A stretch of DNA of 64,000 nucleotides from JAZDCJ01 sp036311985 (GCF_036311985.1 NZ_JAZDCJ010000028.1), one strand, 5' to 3'. Shown: positions 9,540-17,333, counted from the stretch's first letter. The notes: generated from the sequence alone by a model not told the origin. Made by a program: numbers and translations.

Positions 9540-9721
9540 TGGGACTCCTTGCACCCCGCGGCGGGAACCGTCCCGCCGCCCACGATCTCCTGCCGGCACC
9601 CGCTAGTATTAAGGCACCATCGGAACCCCCGCCGGGCGGATGCCCACGGGGTCCACTAGCCACGATAGCGCCCGGGGGCCGGAACCGCGGACAGGTCCGC
9701 CCGCCGGGGTCAGGAGACGCA

Positions 9722-9973
9722 GTGCCAGAGTCAAGGACGCGCCGCAAGGTCCGCCGCAGCAAGGACCGGGCCAACCTGGAGGCCGGCCACGCGCCGCTGC
9801 CCGCCTGGTACAAGCCGGTGATGTTCGGCCTCATGATCCTGGGCCTGCTGTGGATCGTGACCTACTACATCTCCCAGGGCCTGCTGCCGATCGTCGTGGC
9901 CGGAGGCTGGAACATCGTGATCGGCTTCGGCATCGCGATGGCCGGCTTCTTCATGACGACGCGCTGGCGCTGA
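9722..9973 (+). CDS. crgA: Cell division protein CrgA
   Basis: An 83-residue protein with two membrane segments (about 34-52 and 63-80) separated by a short loop. Its basic N-terminus (MPESRTRRKVRRSKDRANL) is typical of the CrgA (UPF0233) family. CrgA is an actinobacterial divisome protein that contacts FtsZ, FtsQ and septal PBPs. The start is a GTG. The location beside the pknA-pknB-trpG-sortase block is the conserved one. It is divergent from srtE, with 182 bases between them. Confidence 0.93.
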   Translation: MPESRTRRKVRRSKDRANLEAGHAPLPAWYKPVMFGLMILGLLWIVTYYISQGLLPIVVAGGWNIVIGFGIAMAGFFMTTRWR

Positions 9974-10015
9974 CGCCGCGGGGGGAGGAAGATCCCGGGC
10001 AGCGGGACGCCGGGG

Positions 10016-10330
10016 CTACTCGACGAACTTGAGCCCCACGACGCAGCCGATCAGGACCGTGATGAGCAGGATCTTGAGCCAGCTCACCGACTCCGCGCCG
10101 AACGCCATCCCGTAGGCGACCGTGAGCGAGGCGCCGATGCCGACCCACACCGCGTAGGCCGTTCCCGTGGAGATCTCCCGCATCGCGTAGGCGAGTCCTC
10201 CCATGCTGAGCACGAGCGCCACCCCGAACAGGATCGTGGGCGCGGGCTTGGTGAAGCCCTCAGACTTCCCGAGCGATACCGCCCAGACCGCCTCGAGCAG
10301 CCCCGAGGCCACCAGGATCAACCAGGCCAT
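10016..10330 (-). CDS. gdx: SMR-family guanidinium exporter (Gdx/SugE type)
   Basis: A 104-residue small multidrug resistance protein with four membrane helices. The first helix contains GLLEAVWAVSLGKSEGF, with E13 and W16. The E-x-x-W arrangement distinguishes guanidinium exporters (Gdx, formerly SugE) from polyaromatic-cation exporters of the EmrE type. The functional unit is expected to be a homodimer exporting guanidinium against protons. The call is strongly supported by a guanidine-III riboswitch in its 5' leader. The start ATG at 10330 lies 11 bases after an AAGGGA Shine-Dalgarno sequence. It converges with crgA. Confidence 0.93.
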   Translation of the reverse strand: MAWLILVASGLLEAVWAVSLGKSEGFTKPAPTILFGVALVLSMGGLAYAMREISTGTAYAVWVGIGASLTVAYGMAFGAESVSWLKILLITVLIGCVVGLKFVE

Positions 10331-10350
10331 GACACACCGTTCCCTTCGAC

Positions 10351-10390
10351 GGCCGTCTTGTCGCGCTCCGGGTACGGCTCCCTCGTCCGG
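10351..10390 (-). ncRNA. Guanidine-III (ykkC-III) riboswitch upstream of gdx
   Basis: Read on the minus strand, this stretch contains CCGGACGAGG, then GCCGTACCCGG, then GACAAGACGGC, in that order and spacing. These are the conserved blocks of the guanidine-III riboswitch; its pseudoknot pairs GCCGT with ACGGC. It ends just before the gdx Shine-Dalgarno sequence (minus-strand GAAGGGAA, 10340-10347), so control of translation is the simplest model. A TATCCT -10 element at 10414-10419 would place the transcript start just upstream of the aptamer. Confidence 0.88.
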
Positions 10391-10413
10391 TGGAACAGGT
10401 GGTTCCGTGCCAG

Positions 10414-10419
10414 AGGATA
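10414..10419 (-). promoter_or_regulatory. Probable -10 element for gdx
   Basis: Minus-strand TATCCT preceded by TGC (extended -10 form) lies about 85 bases upstream of the gdx start. It would generate a leader just covering the riboswitch. No good -35 box is visible. Confidence 0.45.
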
Positions 10420-10481
10420 GCACCGTCCGGAGCGGGCGGCCACGCGGTCGTGACATGCTGGAACCCGGACGAAAGGACGAC

Positions 10482-10979
10482 ATGCACCAGAACACCGCCG
10501 CGGCCCCTCCCGCGACCCGCCTCCCCTCCCCGAAGCGCCTCTACGGGGCGCTCGCCCTCGCCGAGATGGTCACGTGGGCGCTGCTCATCACGGGCATGGT
10601 GCTGAAGTACTCCGGCACCTCCGACGCGTTTGTGCCCGTGTTCGGCCTGGTCCACGGCGTGGTGTTCATCGCGTACTGCATCGTGACGGTCTTCGTCTGG
10701 GTCAACCAGCGCTGGGGCTTTGGTCTCGGGCTGCTGGGGCTGGCCTCGGCCGTGGTCCCCTTCTGCACCGTGCCGTTCGAGCGCGCGGTGGTGCGGCGGG
10801 GGCTACTCGACGGCGGGTGGCGCCTGGCACCGGGCGGCGACGCGCCGCGCGGTCCCGTCGAGGGGATCCAGGCCCTGTGCCTGCGCTACCCGGCCGCGGC
10901 GCTCGTGATCGGCCTCGCCGCCGTCGCGGGCATCACCGCCGTGCTGCTGATGATCGGGCCGCCGGTCCCCAAGGGGTGA
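10482..10979 (+). CDS. DUF3817 family membrane protein
   Basis: A 165-residue membrane protein. The sequence after residue 20 (PKRLYGALALAEMVTWALL) and the motif GLVHGVVFIAY are typical of the DUF3817 family, found widely in actinobacteria near small transport genes. Three hydrophobic segments precede a polar stretch (about residues 100-130), and a final hydrophobic segment (about 133-158) ends the protein. The ATG at 10482 was preferred over an in-frame ATG at 10455 because GAAAGGA lies at proper spacing. Function is unknown. It is divergent from gdx, sharing the riboswitch-containing intergenic region but not its leader. Confidence 0.8.
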   Translation: MHQNTAAAPPATRLPSPKRLYGALALAEMVTWALLITGMVLKYSGTSDAFVPVFGLVHGVVFIAYCIVTVFVWVNQRWGFGLGLLGLASAVVPFCTVPFERAVVRRGLLDGGWRLAPGGDAPRGPVEGIQALCLRYPAAALVIGLAAVAGITAVLLMIGPPVPKG

Positions 10980-11046
10980 CCACCGCTGGAGGGCACCGTT
11001 ATATTCCGCATGCGGCATTCGGCATCTCTTCGGCCCGGATCCGCCG

Positions 11047-11658
11047 TCACCTGGCCCCGTGGTGTCCGGTATGGGCGTAGAGATCCCGCAGGAGGCAGAT
11101 CTCGGCGCCGTGGTGGATGGCCTCGCGATTGATGTGCACCACGAGCTCGGCGAGCGACGCCTCGGCGTAGGGGCCCTCGGCGGGGCCGCACCGCCGCAGC
11201 AGCCCCTCGGCGCCGAGAGCTGCGACCCCGTCCCTCCACCGCGCATGCGCCTCCTCGAGTTGATCGAGCGCTTCCGCCGCCGTGCCGGCGTAGCGGTGCC
11301 CCGCGTAATCCATGGCGGGACCGCCGAAGTGGGAGGCGTTGCGCTGGCCGAAGACCCCGACCACGAGGTGGGCGATCCGCCAGGCGATCGTCGTCACGGG
11401 CGCGGGAACCGGCTCGGGGTCCGCGTAGTCCAGGACGAACGGCCCCGCGCCGAGCTGCACGGCGCCGTCGGCCTCCGGCCCGTGCGTTCCCCGCGGGCGC
11501 ACGCTCCAGCAACCGCGGACGGGCTCCCAGAGGTACTCCTCGTCGGTCAGGCCCTCGAAGCGGCGGCGCAAGTGGTGGTTCCAGTGCCACTCCAGCTGCT
11601 CGGCGAGCACGCCGTTCCAGTCGAGGGCGTCCCGGGGCTTCGGCGTCGGCTCAGGCAT
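11047..11658 (-). CDS. DinB-like domain protein
   Basis: A 203-residue soluble protein with the DinB/YfiT four-helix fold signature. The N-terminal helix carries ALDWNGVLAEQLEWHWNHHL, a central helix carries TIAWRIAHLVVGVFGQRNASHF, and the C-terminal helix carries HINREAIHHGAEI. The spaced histidines are candidates for the metal triad of this superfamily, which includes mycothiol-dependent S-transferases. In an actinobacterium mycothiol is a plausible cofactor, but this is inference. The ATG at 11658 lies 38 bases downstream of the SDR gene on the same strand, so they may be cotranscribed. Confidence 0.75.
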   Translation of the reverse strand: MPEPTPKPRDALDWNGVLAEQLEWHWNHHLRRRFEGLTDEEYLWEPVRGCWSVRPRGTHGPEADGAVQLGAGPFVLDYADPEPVPAPVTTIAWRIAHLVVGVFGQRNASHFGGPAMDYAGHRYAGTAAEALDQLEEAHARWRDGVAALGAEGLLRRCGPAEGPYAEASLAELVVHINREAIHHGAEICLLRDLYAHTGHHGAR

Positions 11659-11696
11659 GGGGCCAGTCTGGCACGGCGGCGTGGCGGAGGGAACGG

Positions 11697-12494
11697 TCAG
11701 CGGGCCCCGGTCTCCGGGAGCCCGAGGAAGCGCTCCCGGGCCCAGGCGCCGAACGACTGGCCGGGCTGCTTGGAGTCCAGCCGCAGGTTGTGGCCGTCCC
11801 GCAGGGCCCGGACCACGGAGCCGGGAAAGGGCACCTGCACGACCGCCCCGCCGCGCCCGCCCGCCTCGTGCCGGGCGGCGAGCCACTGCTCGGCCGCGTC
11901 CTTGAGCCGCAGTTCCTGCGGTCCGCCGGCCGCGATGACCGTGCCGCGGGCCCCGGAGTCGAGGGTCTCGAGGACCACGCGGGCAGCATCGCGCGCGGCG
12001 AGCGGCTGGACGGAGACCCCGCGCGGCACGGGAACGAGCGGCGTCTTGGCCAGGTGGCCGAGCAGGGTGTCGACGAGCTCGTGGAACTGCGGGAGCCTGA
12101 GCACGGTATGGGGGGCGCCGGCCCTGGCCAGTGCGTGCTCCCCGGCGAGCTTGGCCCGGTAGTACGGAAGCGGGATGCGGTCCACGCCCAGGATCGAGAT
12201 CATCAGCACGTGTCGCACGCCGGCGCGGGCGGCCGCCGCGGCGAGCCGCCGGGTTCCGTCGACATCCACTTCCTCCCACCGCGACGCATCCATGCCGCCG
12301 CTGGCCAGGTGGATGATCCCGTCGACACCCTCGCAAGCCGGATCGAGTCCCGCTCCCGTGGCGAGGTCCCCGGTCACGCCGCCGTCGATCCCGCTCCGGC
12401 GCGTCAGGACGCGGACCTCGTCGCCCCGGGAGCGCAGGAGTTCGACGACGTGCGGGCCGAGCGTGCCGGTTCCACCGGTGACGAGGATCCTCAT
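11697..12494 (-). CDS. NAD(P)-binding atypical/extended SDR (NmrA/epimerase-like)
   Basis: A 265-residue Rossmann-fold protein. The N-terminal GGTGTLGPH matches the glycine motif of atypical SDRs and NAD-dependent epimerases. GIIHLASGG follows, then a YYRAKLAGE segment in the place of the YxxxK catalytic motif. The rest resembles nucleoside-diphosphate-sugar epimerase-like proteins, often annotated as NmrA-like or complex-I-assembly-like SDRs. The substrate is unknown. It starts with ATG 10 bases after GGTGGAG and precedes the DinB-like gene. Confidence 0.8.
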   Translation of the reverse strand: MRILVTGGTGTLGPHVVELLRSRGDEVRVLTRRSGIDGGVTGDLATGAGLDPACEGVDGIIHLASGGMDASRWEEVDVDGTRRLAAAAARAGVRHVLMISILGVDRIPLPYYRAKLAGEHALARAGAPHTVLRLPQFHELVDTLLGHLAKTPLVPVPRGVSVQPLAARDAARVVLETLDSGARGTVIAAGGPQELRLKDAAEQWLAARHEAGGRGGAVVQVPFPGSVVRALRDGHNLRLDSKQPGQSFGAWARERFLGLPETGAR

Positions 12495-12629
12495 GGCTCC
12501 ACCCTGCCGGGGTGCCGCTCCGCCGTCAACGAGGCGGCCCCGGCGTCGTCCCCTTGTTCCCGCCGCGCGGGGGAACGCTTCCTGGCGGAGCCCGGCACCG
12601 GCGTCGTCCGGTGGCCCGGGCCGCCGTCC

Positions 12630-13523
12630 CTACCGCGGCAGCCCGGCGGCAGCGGCCCCCTTCACGGCGGCGGTCACCCGGGCCAGGGCCGGCGAGTCCA
12701 GCTTCCAGCGCTGCCAATACAGCGGGACCTCGTGCACCCACGAGGGATCGAGGAGCCGCAACGAGCCGTCGCCGGGGATCTGCTGCTCGGGCACCATGCC
12801 CCAGCCGAGCCCGGCGCGGATCGCCTCGACGAACTGGACGGAATCCGGCACGTGGTGTCCCGGGGGACGGGCGGCGGCCCCCGCGTGCCCGCGGATCAGG
12901 TCCCGCTGGTGGGCATCGTTGCGGTCGAAGTGGACGGCGGGCGCCCCGGCGAGCCCGGGCCCGTCCGGCCCGAACCACCGGTCCGCGAACGCCGGGGCGG
13001 CCACGGCCAGGTAGCGCATGCTGCCGAGCAGGTCCGCCGCGCAGCCCTGGACGGGGCGCCCGCTCGTGGTGACGGCGCCCATGACGCGACCCGAGCGCAG
13101 GTGCTCGGCCGAGAAGGCCTCGTCCTCGCGCAGGATCTCGAGTTCGAGGTTCGGGTCGGCGGCCAGGACCGGCAGGGCGGCACCGAACCACGTGGCGAGC
13201 GAGTCCGCATTGACGACGAGCGCGATCGGCGCCCGCGCGGTGGGCGCATCGGTGCCACCCGCGGCCGCGGACAGCTCGGCGGCGGCCTCCGAGGCCAGCA
13301 GGTCGAGCTGGCGGGCGAGCCGGACCAGGACCCTTCCGGCGGGCGTGGCCTGAGCGGGATTCGTCCGGCGGACGACGACGGTTCCGGCCGTGCGCTCGAG
13401 GGCCTTGATCCGCTGGCTGACGGCCGAGGGGGTGACGTGCAGCCGGCGCGCCGCGGCCTCGAACGTCCCGGTGTCGACGACGGCCGCGAAGGCACGGAGC
13501 TGGTCGGCGGGGAAATCGATCAT
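12630..13523 (-). CDS. lysG: LysR-family regulator LysG/ArgP
   Basis: A 297-residue LysR-type regulator. The N-terminal winged helix (about 3-62) has the ArgP-type sequence QLRAFAAVVDTGTFEAAARR and LHVTPSAVSQRIKALE. A substrate-binding domain follows. Its divergent partner is an LysE exporter, the classic LysG-LysE arrangement of actinobacteria, in which intracellular lysine or arginine activates exporter transcription. The start ATG lies 68 bases from the lysE start, so the operator must be in that gap. Confidence 0.93.
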   Translation of the reverse strand: MIDFPADQLRAFAAVVDTGTFEAAARRLHVTPSAVSQRIKALERTAGTVVVRRTNPAQATPAGRVLVRLARQLDLLASEAAAELSAAAGGTDAPTARAPIALVVNADSLATWFGAALPVLAADPNLELEILREDEAFSAEHLRSGRVMGAVTTSGRPVQGCAADLLGSMRYLAVAAPAFADRWFGPDGPGLAGAPAVHFDRNDAHQRDLIRGHAGAAARPPGHHVPDSVQFVEAIRAGLGWGMVPEQQIPGDGSLRLLDPSWVHEVPLYWQRWKLDSPALARVTAAVKGAAAAGLPR

Positions 13524-13591
13524 AAGGAACTCTAACGCATCATGAATTTCTTGAGCTGGACTGTCGATGCGCCGGAGCCTACCGTCAAGGA
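13524..13591. promoter_or_regulatory. lysG-lysE divergent control region
   Basis: This 68-base gap must hold both promoters and the LysG binding site. On the plus strand a TTGAGC (13550-13555) and a TACCGT about 20 bases further on are possible lysE promoter elements. I see no perfect palindrome. LysG sites are usually degenerate T-N11-A motifs, so exact placement is not possible by eye. Confidence 0.5.
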
Positions 13592-14206
13592 ATGCCCTTC
13601 CTTCCTTCCTCCCTCGCCGGCCTCGGCCTGGGACTCTCGCTCATCGCCGCGATCGGCGCCCAGAACGCGTTCGTGCTCCGCCAGGGCATCCGCCGCGAAC
13701 ACGTCGTGCCGGTCATCCTGCTTTGCATGGCCTCCGACGCCGTCCTGATCCTGGCCGGCGTCGCCGGCGTCGGAGCCCTCGTGGACGGCACCTCGTGGAT
13801 CCTGCCCATGGCCCGCATCGGCGGTGCGGCGTTCCTCGTGGGCTACGCCGTTCTCGCCCTGCGCCGGGCCGTGGCGCCCGCGGCTCTCACGGTGGCCGAG
13901 GGCGGGGGCGGGACGACGCTCGGCGGGGCCGTGGCCACCGCCTTCGCCCTGACCTGGCTGAATCCCCACGTGTACCTCGACACCGTGGTGCTGCTCGGGT
14001 CCATCGCCTCGTCGCACGGGGATCCGGGGCGCTGGTGGTTCGCCGCGGGTGCCGTATCGGCGAGCGTCGTGTGGTTCACGGCCCTGGGCCTGGGCGCGCG
14101 GGCCCTGCGCGGCTTCTTCTCGAAGCCGGCGTCCTGGCGGATCCTCGACGGCGTCGTGGCCGCGACGATGCTCGTCATCGCGGCCACGCTGCTGCTCGGC
14201 CTCTGA
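13592..14206 (+). CDS. lysE: LysE-type L-lysine/L-arginine exporter
   Basis: A 204-residue membrane protein with five to six hydrophobic segments. It carries LysE family signatures: GLSLIAAIGAQNAFVLRQG in helix 1 and TWLNPHVYLDT, whose aspartate and NPH motif are conserved. It exports basic amino acids and protects against accumulation during peptide growth. It is divergent from its regulator lysG. The start ATG follows a CAAGGA box. It converges on the SRPBCC gene, with a GC-rich hairpin between. Confidence 0.93.
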   Translation: MPFLPSSLAGLGLGLSLIAAIGAQNAFVLRQGIRREHVVPVILLCMASDAVLILAGVAGVGALVDGTSWILPMARIGGAAFLVGYAVLALRRAVAPAALTVAEGGGGTTLGGAVATAFALTWLNPHVYLDTVVLLGSIASSHGDPGRWWFAAGAVSASVVWFTALGLGARALRGFFSKPASWRILDGVVAATMLVIAATLLLGL

Positions 14207-14207
14207 G

Positions 14208-14228
14208 GCCCGGCCCCCGGGGCCGGGG
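14208..14228. terminator. GC-rich hairpin between convergent lysE and SRPBCC genes
   Basis: CCCGGCCCC and GGGGCCGGG form a perfect nine-base stem around one base. No U-run follows, so it is a candidate bidirectional terminator of the GC-rich actinobacterial kind. Confidence 0.5.
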
Positions 14229-14229
14229 A

Positions 14230-14715
14230 CTAGAGGGCCCCGTAGTATTCCGTGAGCGCGGGGTAGTAGTCGGCGAAGTCCGGGAGCGGTCCGTCGACCC
14301 GGCTCGCCGCGAGGCGGTCGAGGTAGAACTCCCACCCGGGCCCGATCTCCGCGAGGCCGGCCCGGTCGGCCAGATGGTGGACCAGCGACAGGGAGGCGCC
14401 GGAGTCCACGGGTTCCACGAGCAGTTCGAGGTCCCAGCTGCCGTGCTCGTCCCGCATGACGAGCTCGAGCCGGCGGGGCGGATCGCAGGCCGCCACGCGC
14501 AAGTGCGACGTCGGGGCCCCGTCTTCCGCCGTCAGCGTCACCACGATCTCGCCCCCGGTCCGGCCCTCTCCCTGCCAGTGACCGAACCAGAGGGCGGTCC
14601 GCCGGCTGTCGGTGATGCTGTCCCAGACGTCCTCGGGCGGCGCGGAGAAGTACCGGGAGACGACCAAGTCGACTCCCGGGTCCCGTTCGACGAGCGTCCC
14701 CGTCGGTTCGATCAC
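14230..14715 (-). CDS. SRPBCC (START/AHSA1-like) domain protein
   Basis: A 161-residue single-domain protein. VSRYFSAPPEDVWDSITDS near the N-terminus, followed by ALWFGHW and the C-terminal WEFYLDRLAA, is the pattern of AHSA1-type SRPBCC proteins, which bind hydrophobic ligands in a helix-grip fold. The ligand is unknown. The GTG start at 14715 was chosen because GGAGGAG lies four bases upstream. A longer frame would translate a five-base tandem repeat. Adjacent on the same strand is the GNAT gene, 106 bases upstream. Confidence 0.78.
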   Translation of the reverse strand: MIEPTGTLVERDPGVDLVVSRYFSAPPEDVWDSITDSRRTALWFGHWQGEGRTGGEIVVTLTAEDGAPTSHLRVAACDPPRRLELVMRDEHGSWDLELLVEPVDSGASLSLVHHLADRAGLAEIGPGWEFYLDRLAASRVDGPLPDFADYYPALTEYYGAL

Positions 14716-14744
14716 GTCTCCTCCACTCCGTGCCGTGCCGGACC

Positions 14745-14769
14745 GTGCTGTGCTGTGCTGTGCTGTGCC
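14745..14769. repeat. Pentanucleotide tandem repeat (five GTGCT-like units)
   Basis: Four exact GTGCT units and a final GTGCC lie in tandem between the GNAT gene and the SRPBCC start. Two more diverged units (GTGCC) lie at the SRPBCC side. The repeat sits about 30 bases upstream of the SRPBCC start codon, in its probable promoter or 5' leader. Confidence 0.8.
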
Positions 14770-14821
14770 ACACAGTCTGCTCCGCCCCCGTCCCGGCGGC
14801 AAGGCCGGACGCGGACGCCGC

Positions 14822-15775
14822 TCAGGCGCGGCGGGAGTAGACGACGTTGGTCCGAACGCGCCGGAAGCCCACCCGCTCGTACAGGCCGACGGCCCCGGTC
14901 GGGCTGTCCGAGTCGACGCCGAGCTCCACGGAGGCGTAGCCGTCCTCCTTGGCCTGGCGGACGACGTCGGTCAGCAGCGCCGCTGCATGTCCCCGCCCCC
15001 TGGCGCGCCGGCGCGTGCCCACGAGGGACACGTAGAGCTCCTTCGGGACCCACTGGCCGGAGAGGACGTAGGCGTCGACCGCCTCCTCGGGATCGAGTCC
15101 CGGGTCGTCGCTGAGGACCGTTCGGCTATAGGCCGGGCGGAAGCTGCGGGCCTTGAGCTGGGCCGCCCACTTCTCCGGCGAGCGGGCGGAGGAGCCCCAG
15201 TGGTCGGCGAACGCCTCGTTGTGCGCGCGCCGGATCCCTTCCGCGTGGGCTGGATCGAACACGACGCCGGGGCAGGGCGCCGCACCCGCGGGAACCTCCC
15301 AGCCGCCCAGCTCGACCTTCATGTCCTGGAAGTAGCGTGCCGGCTCGTAGCCGCGGACGGACGCCATCCGGGCGGCGCCGGACTCCGGGCGCCCCGCCCA
15401 GACGTCCAGCAGGAGCGGGTGGCCGGCGTGGCGTTCGCCGCCGAGCTCGCGGGCCCGGTCCTCCAGGCGCTCCATGAGCGCGCGGCCGATCCCGCGCCGC
15501 CGGTGCTCCGGGTGCACGCCGCCGCCGAGGTGCGCCTTGGCGAAGCCGTCGCGGAGGGCGTCGCTGATCCGCACTTGCCCGAAGGCGACGAGCCGTCCGT
15601 CCTCGCGGACCGCCCACGTGTCGCGTGCGGGATCGACGCCGGGCTCCTCGAGCTCCTCGGCCAGGTCCTCGGGTTCGTAGAACTCCTCCGTCTGGTCGGC
15701 CACGGCCAGTTCGTTGGTCAGCCGCGCCCACTCGGCGGTGTCCTGCTCGGTGATGGTGCTCCACTCAAGGGCCAT
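14822..15775 (-). CDS. GNAT acetyltransferase with two tandem domains
   Basis: A 317-residue protein with two GNAT folds. The N-terminal domain (about 1-155) has HPEHRRRGIGRALME, a complete acetyl-CoA loop. The C-terminal domain (about 165-317) has VGTRRRARGRGHAAALL and the terminal GLYERVGFRR. The tandem arrangement resembles mycothiol synthase and related actinobacterial acetyltransferases, but I do not claim that identity. The ATG at 15775 follows CAGGGAA; the upstream in-frame part was rejected as noncoding. Confidence 0.82.
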   Translation of the reverse strand: MALEWSTITEQDTAEWARLTNELAVADQTEEFYEPEDLAEELEEPGVDPARDTWAVREDGRLVAFGQVRISDALRDGFAKAHLGGGVHPEHRRRGIGRALMERLEDRARELGGERHAGHPLLLDVWAGRPESGAARMASVRGYEPARYFQDMKVELGGWEVPAGAAPCPGVVFDPAHAEGIRRAHNEAFADHWGSSARSPEKWAAQLKARSFRPAYSRTVLSDDPGLDPEEAVDAYVLSGQWVPKELYVSLVGTRRRARGRGHAAALLTDVVRQAKEDGYASVELGVDSDSPTGAVGLYERVGFRRVRTNVVYSRRA

Positions 15776-15990
15776 GGCACGTTCCCTGCTTCCTCCGGCC
15801 CGCGGCCGGCATTGTGCTGCGCCCGATCGGTGGGGCGCGTCCAGCGTACAGTGATTGGGAGAATTCAATCAATAGAGCGCGTTTAACGCACAGCGTGTGC
15901 AGAGGGTTATCCACAACTGGGGACACAGCTGTTGGTAAGTATGTTCTATTCGCCGCCGTAAGGCCGATGCGGAGCCGTTGGGTCGGTGAG

Positions 15991-16009
15991 TTACACGGGT
16001 GTGAGTTAT
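15991..16009. repeat. 19-base direct repeat, copy 1
   Basis: Identical to 16295-16313. The block contains the short palindrome ACACGGGTGT and lies seven bases before a TGTGGATGA box. Confidence 0.85.
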
Positions 16010-16294
16010 AAACACTGTGGATGAAGGCTGTGGAAATCACCCCTACCACCGGGGTTGTTCACAGATTTCCGCCTGTCCGCTGGGGAAACGGTGGAAATCC
16101 GGGGGCCCGTCGATGCATCGCCGGGCCCACATCCCTTAATCCTCGGGGGATTCGTCGCGCACAGGATGTGCAGAAGGGTTATCCACAGGTGTGCAGAAGT
16201 ATGTGAATATTCAAGCGCCCCGGGGCCGTTGAACCGGCCGCCGGGGCTGCTGCGGCGTCATCCCGGGGGACGGGAAGAAGGACGCCTAAGTGAA

Positions 16295-16313
16295 TTACAC
16301 GGGTGTGAGTTAT
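16295..16313. repeat. 19-base direct repeat, copy 2
   Basis: Identical to 15991-16009 and followed six bases later by a perfect TGTGGATAA DnaA box. The spacing of repeat to box is nearly the same in both copies. Confidence 0.85.
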
Positions 16314-16355
16314 TAACAGTGTGGATAAACCCTGTGGATGGTTCGTGCTCCGTGG

Positions 16356-17222
16356 TCAGGCGCCGAAGACGCGCGCGGGGACGGTCTGCCATCCCACCCA
16401 CGTCAGGACCGTCAGCAGGACCGCGACGGCAGCGATGCCGGCCCATTGAACAGTGGCACGGTGCTTCCCCCGCGGCGCGTACGCCATGATCGCGGCGAGC
16501 GCCGCCCCGGTCGCCAGTCCGCCGACGTGGGCCTGCCACGAGACGTTGAGCCCCGGAATGAAGCCGATCACCAGGTTGATGCCGATGATCACGAGGATCG
16601 GCGTGAAGTTCCCCCCACGCGCCCGCATCACCACCAGCAGCGCGCCGAAGAGGCCGAAGACCGCACCGGAGGCGCCCACGACGCCGATCCTCGGGTCTTC
16701 GAGCATCAGCACGGCGACGGAACCGCCGAAGCCGGACAGGAGGTACAGCGCGAGGAAGCGGATCCGGCCCAGCATCGGCTCGAGCGCCTGGCCGATCACG
16801 AAGAGCGCGTACATGTTGAACGCGATGTGCATCAGGAAGCTCGTCGAGTGCAGGAACGTGGCGGTCAGCATCCTCCACGGCTCGCTGCCGGTGTAGACCC
16901 CCGCGTAGAGCAGGCGGTCGGAGAGCGTGGGCAGCAGGAACTGTCCCAGGAACACCACCGCGCACAGGACCATGAGCGTGTAGGTCACCACGGGCCTGCC
17001 GTCCCGGGCGCGGCCGCCGAGGGCGGTGCGCTGGGTCGGCATCCGCTTCCGCGCCTCGTCGACGCAGTCTGCGCACTGCACGCCGACGGCCGCAGGACGC
17101 TGGCATTCGGGGCAGGCGGGGCGCCCGCAGCGCTGGCAGCGGACGTAGGAGGGGCGGTCCGGGTGTCGGGGGCAGACGGGGACCTGGCCCGCTGGCTGCT
17201 GCTCGGGAAGGCCGTAGGCCAT
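16356..17222 (-). CDS. Rhomboid-family intramembrane serine protease with N-terminal zinc-finger-like domain
   Basis: A 288-residue membrane protease. The cytoplasmic N-terminus has eight possible zinc ligands (C17, H20, C29, C32, C37, C40, C50, C53) in a B-box-like pattern. About seven hydrophobic segments follow. The catalytic serine S185 is in GASGAVFG and the catalytic histidine H232 is in SWQAHVGGL. HSTSFLMHIAFNM is the conserved loop and helix 2 motif. Rhomboids of this architecture lie near oriC beside ppiA in many actinobacteria. Substrates are unknown. ppiA lies upstream on the same strand, with a hairpin between them, so the rhomboid gene may have its own promoter. Confidence 0.92.
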   Translation of the reverse strand: MAYGLPEQQPAGQVPVCPRHPDRPSYVRCQRCGRPACPECQRPAAVGVQCADCVDEARKRMPTQRTALGGRARDGRPVVTYTLMVLCAVVFLGQFLLPTLSDRLLYAGVYTGSEPWRMLTATFLHSTSFLMHIAFNMYALFVIGQALEPMLGRIRFLALYLLSGFGGSVAVLMLEDPRIGVVGASGAVFGLFGALLVVMRARGGNFTPILVIIGINLVIGFIPGLNVSWQAHVGGLATGAALAAIMAYAPRGKHRATVQWAGIAAVAVLLTVLTWVGWQTVPARVFGA

Positions 17223-17267
17223 GGGATCTCCTGCAGTGGAATCGTCGGTGGTTAAACGGAAGGGGTC

Positions 17268-17297
17268 CTGCCGCAGGTTCCATGGTCCCTGCGGCAG
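17268..17297 (-). terminator. Probable terminator downstream of ppiA
   Basis: CTGCCGCAGG and CCTGCGGCAG form a perfect ten-base stem with a ten-base loop. On the minus strand a pyrimidine-rich stretch (CCCCTTCCGTTT) follows, as expected for an intrinsic terminator of ppiA. Confidence 0.6.
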
Positions 17298-17333
17298 AAC
17301 CCGCCGTGTTGCGCGGCCCTGGCCGCGCCGTGA

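Larger units (their letters stand above)
15776..16355. other. Gene-free region with duplicated DnaA-box module
   Basis: About 580 bases without a convincing gene. It holds three perfect DnaA boxes (TTATCCACA at 15907-15915 and 16179-16187; its complement at 16320-16328) and several one- or two-mismatch boxes (16016-16024, 16333-16341). The module is present twice: a segment ending in GGGTTATCCACA (15888-15915 and 16159-16187), then an identical 19-base block at 15991-16009 and 16295-16313, each followed by a TGTGGAT box. The small ORFs here show no coding character. Confidence 0.75.

Noticed and set aside
10349..10390. Guanidine-I (ykkC) or guanidine-II (mini-ykkC) riboswitch
   Set aside because: The leader is too short for class I and lacks the twin ACGR-loop hairpins of class II; the conserved blocks fit class III.
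14745..14769. Possible CRISPR-like repeat array
   Set aside because: Units are five bases long with no spacers; it is a microsatellite.
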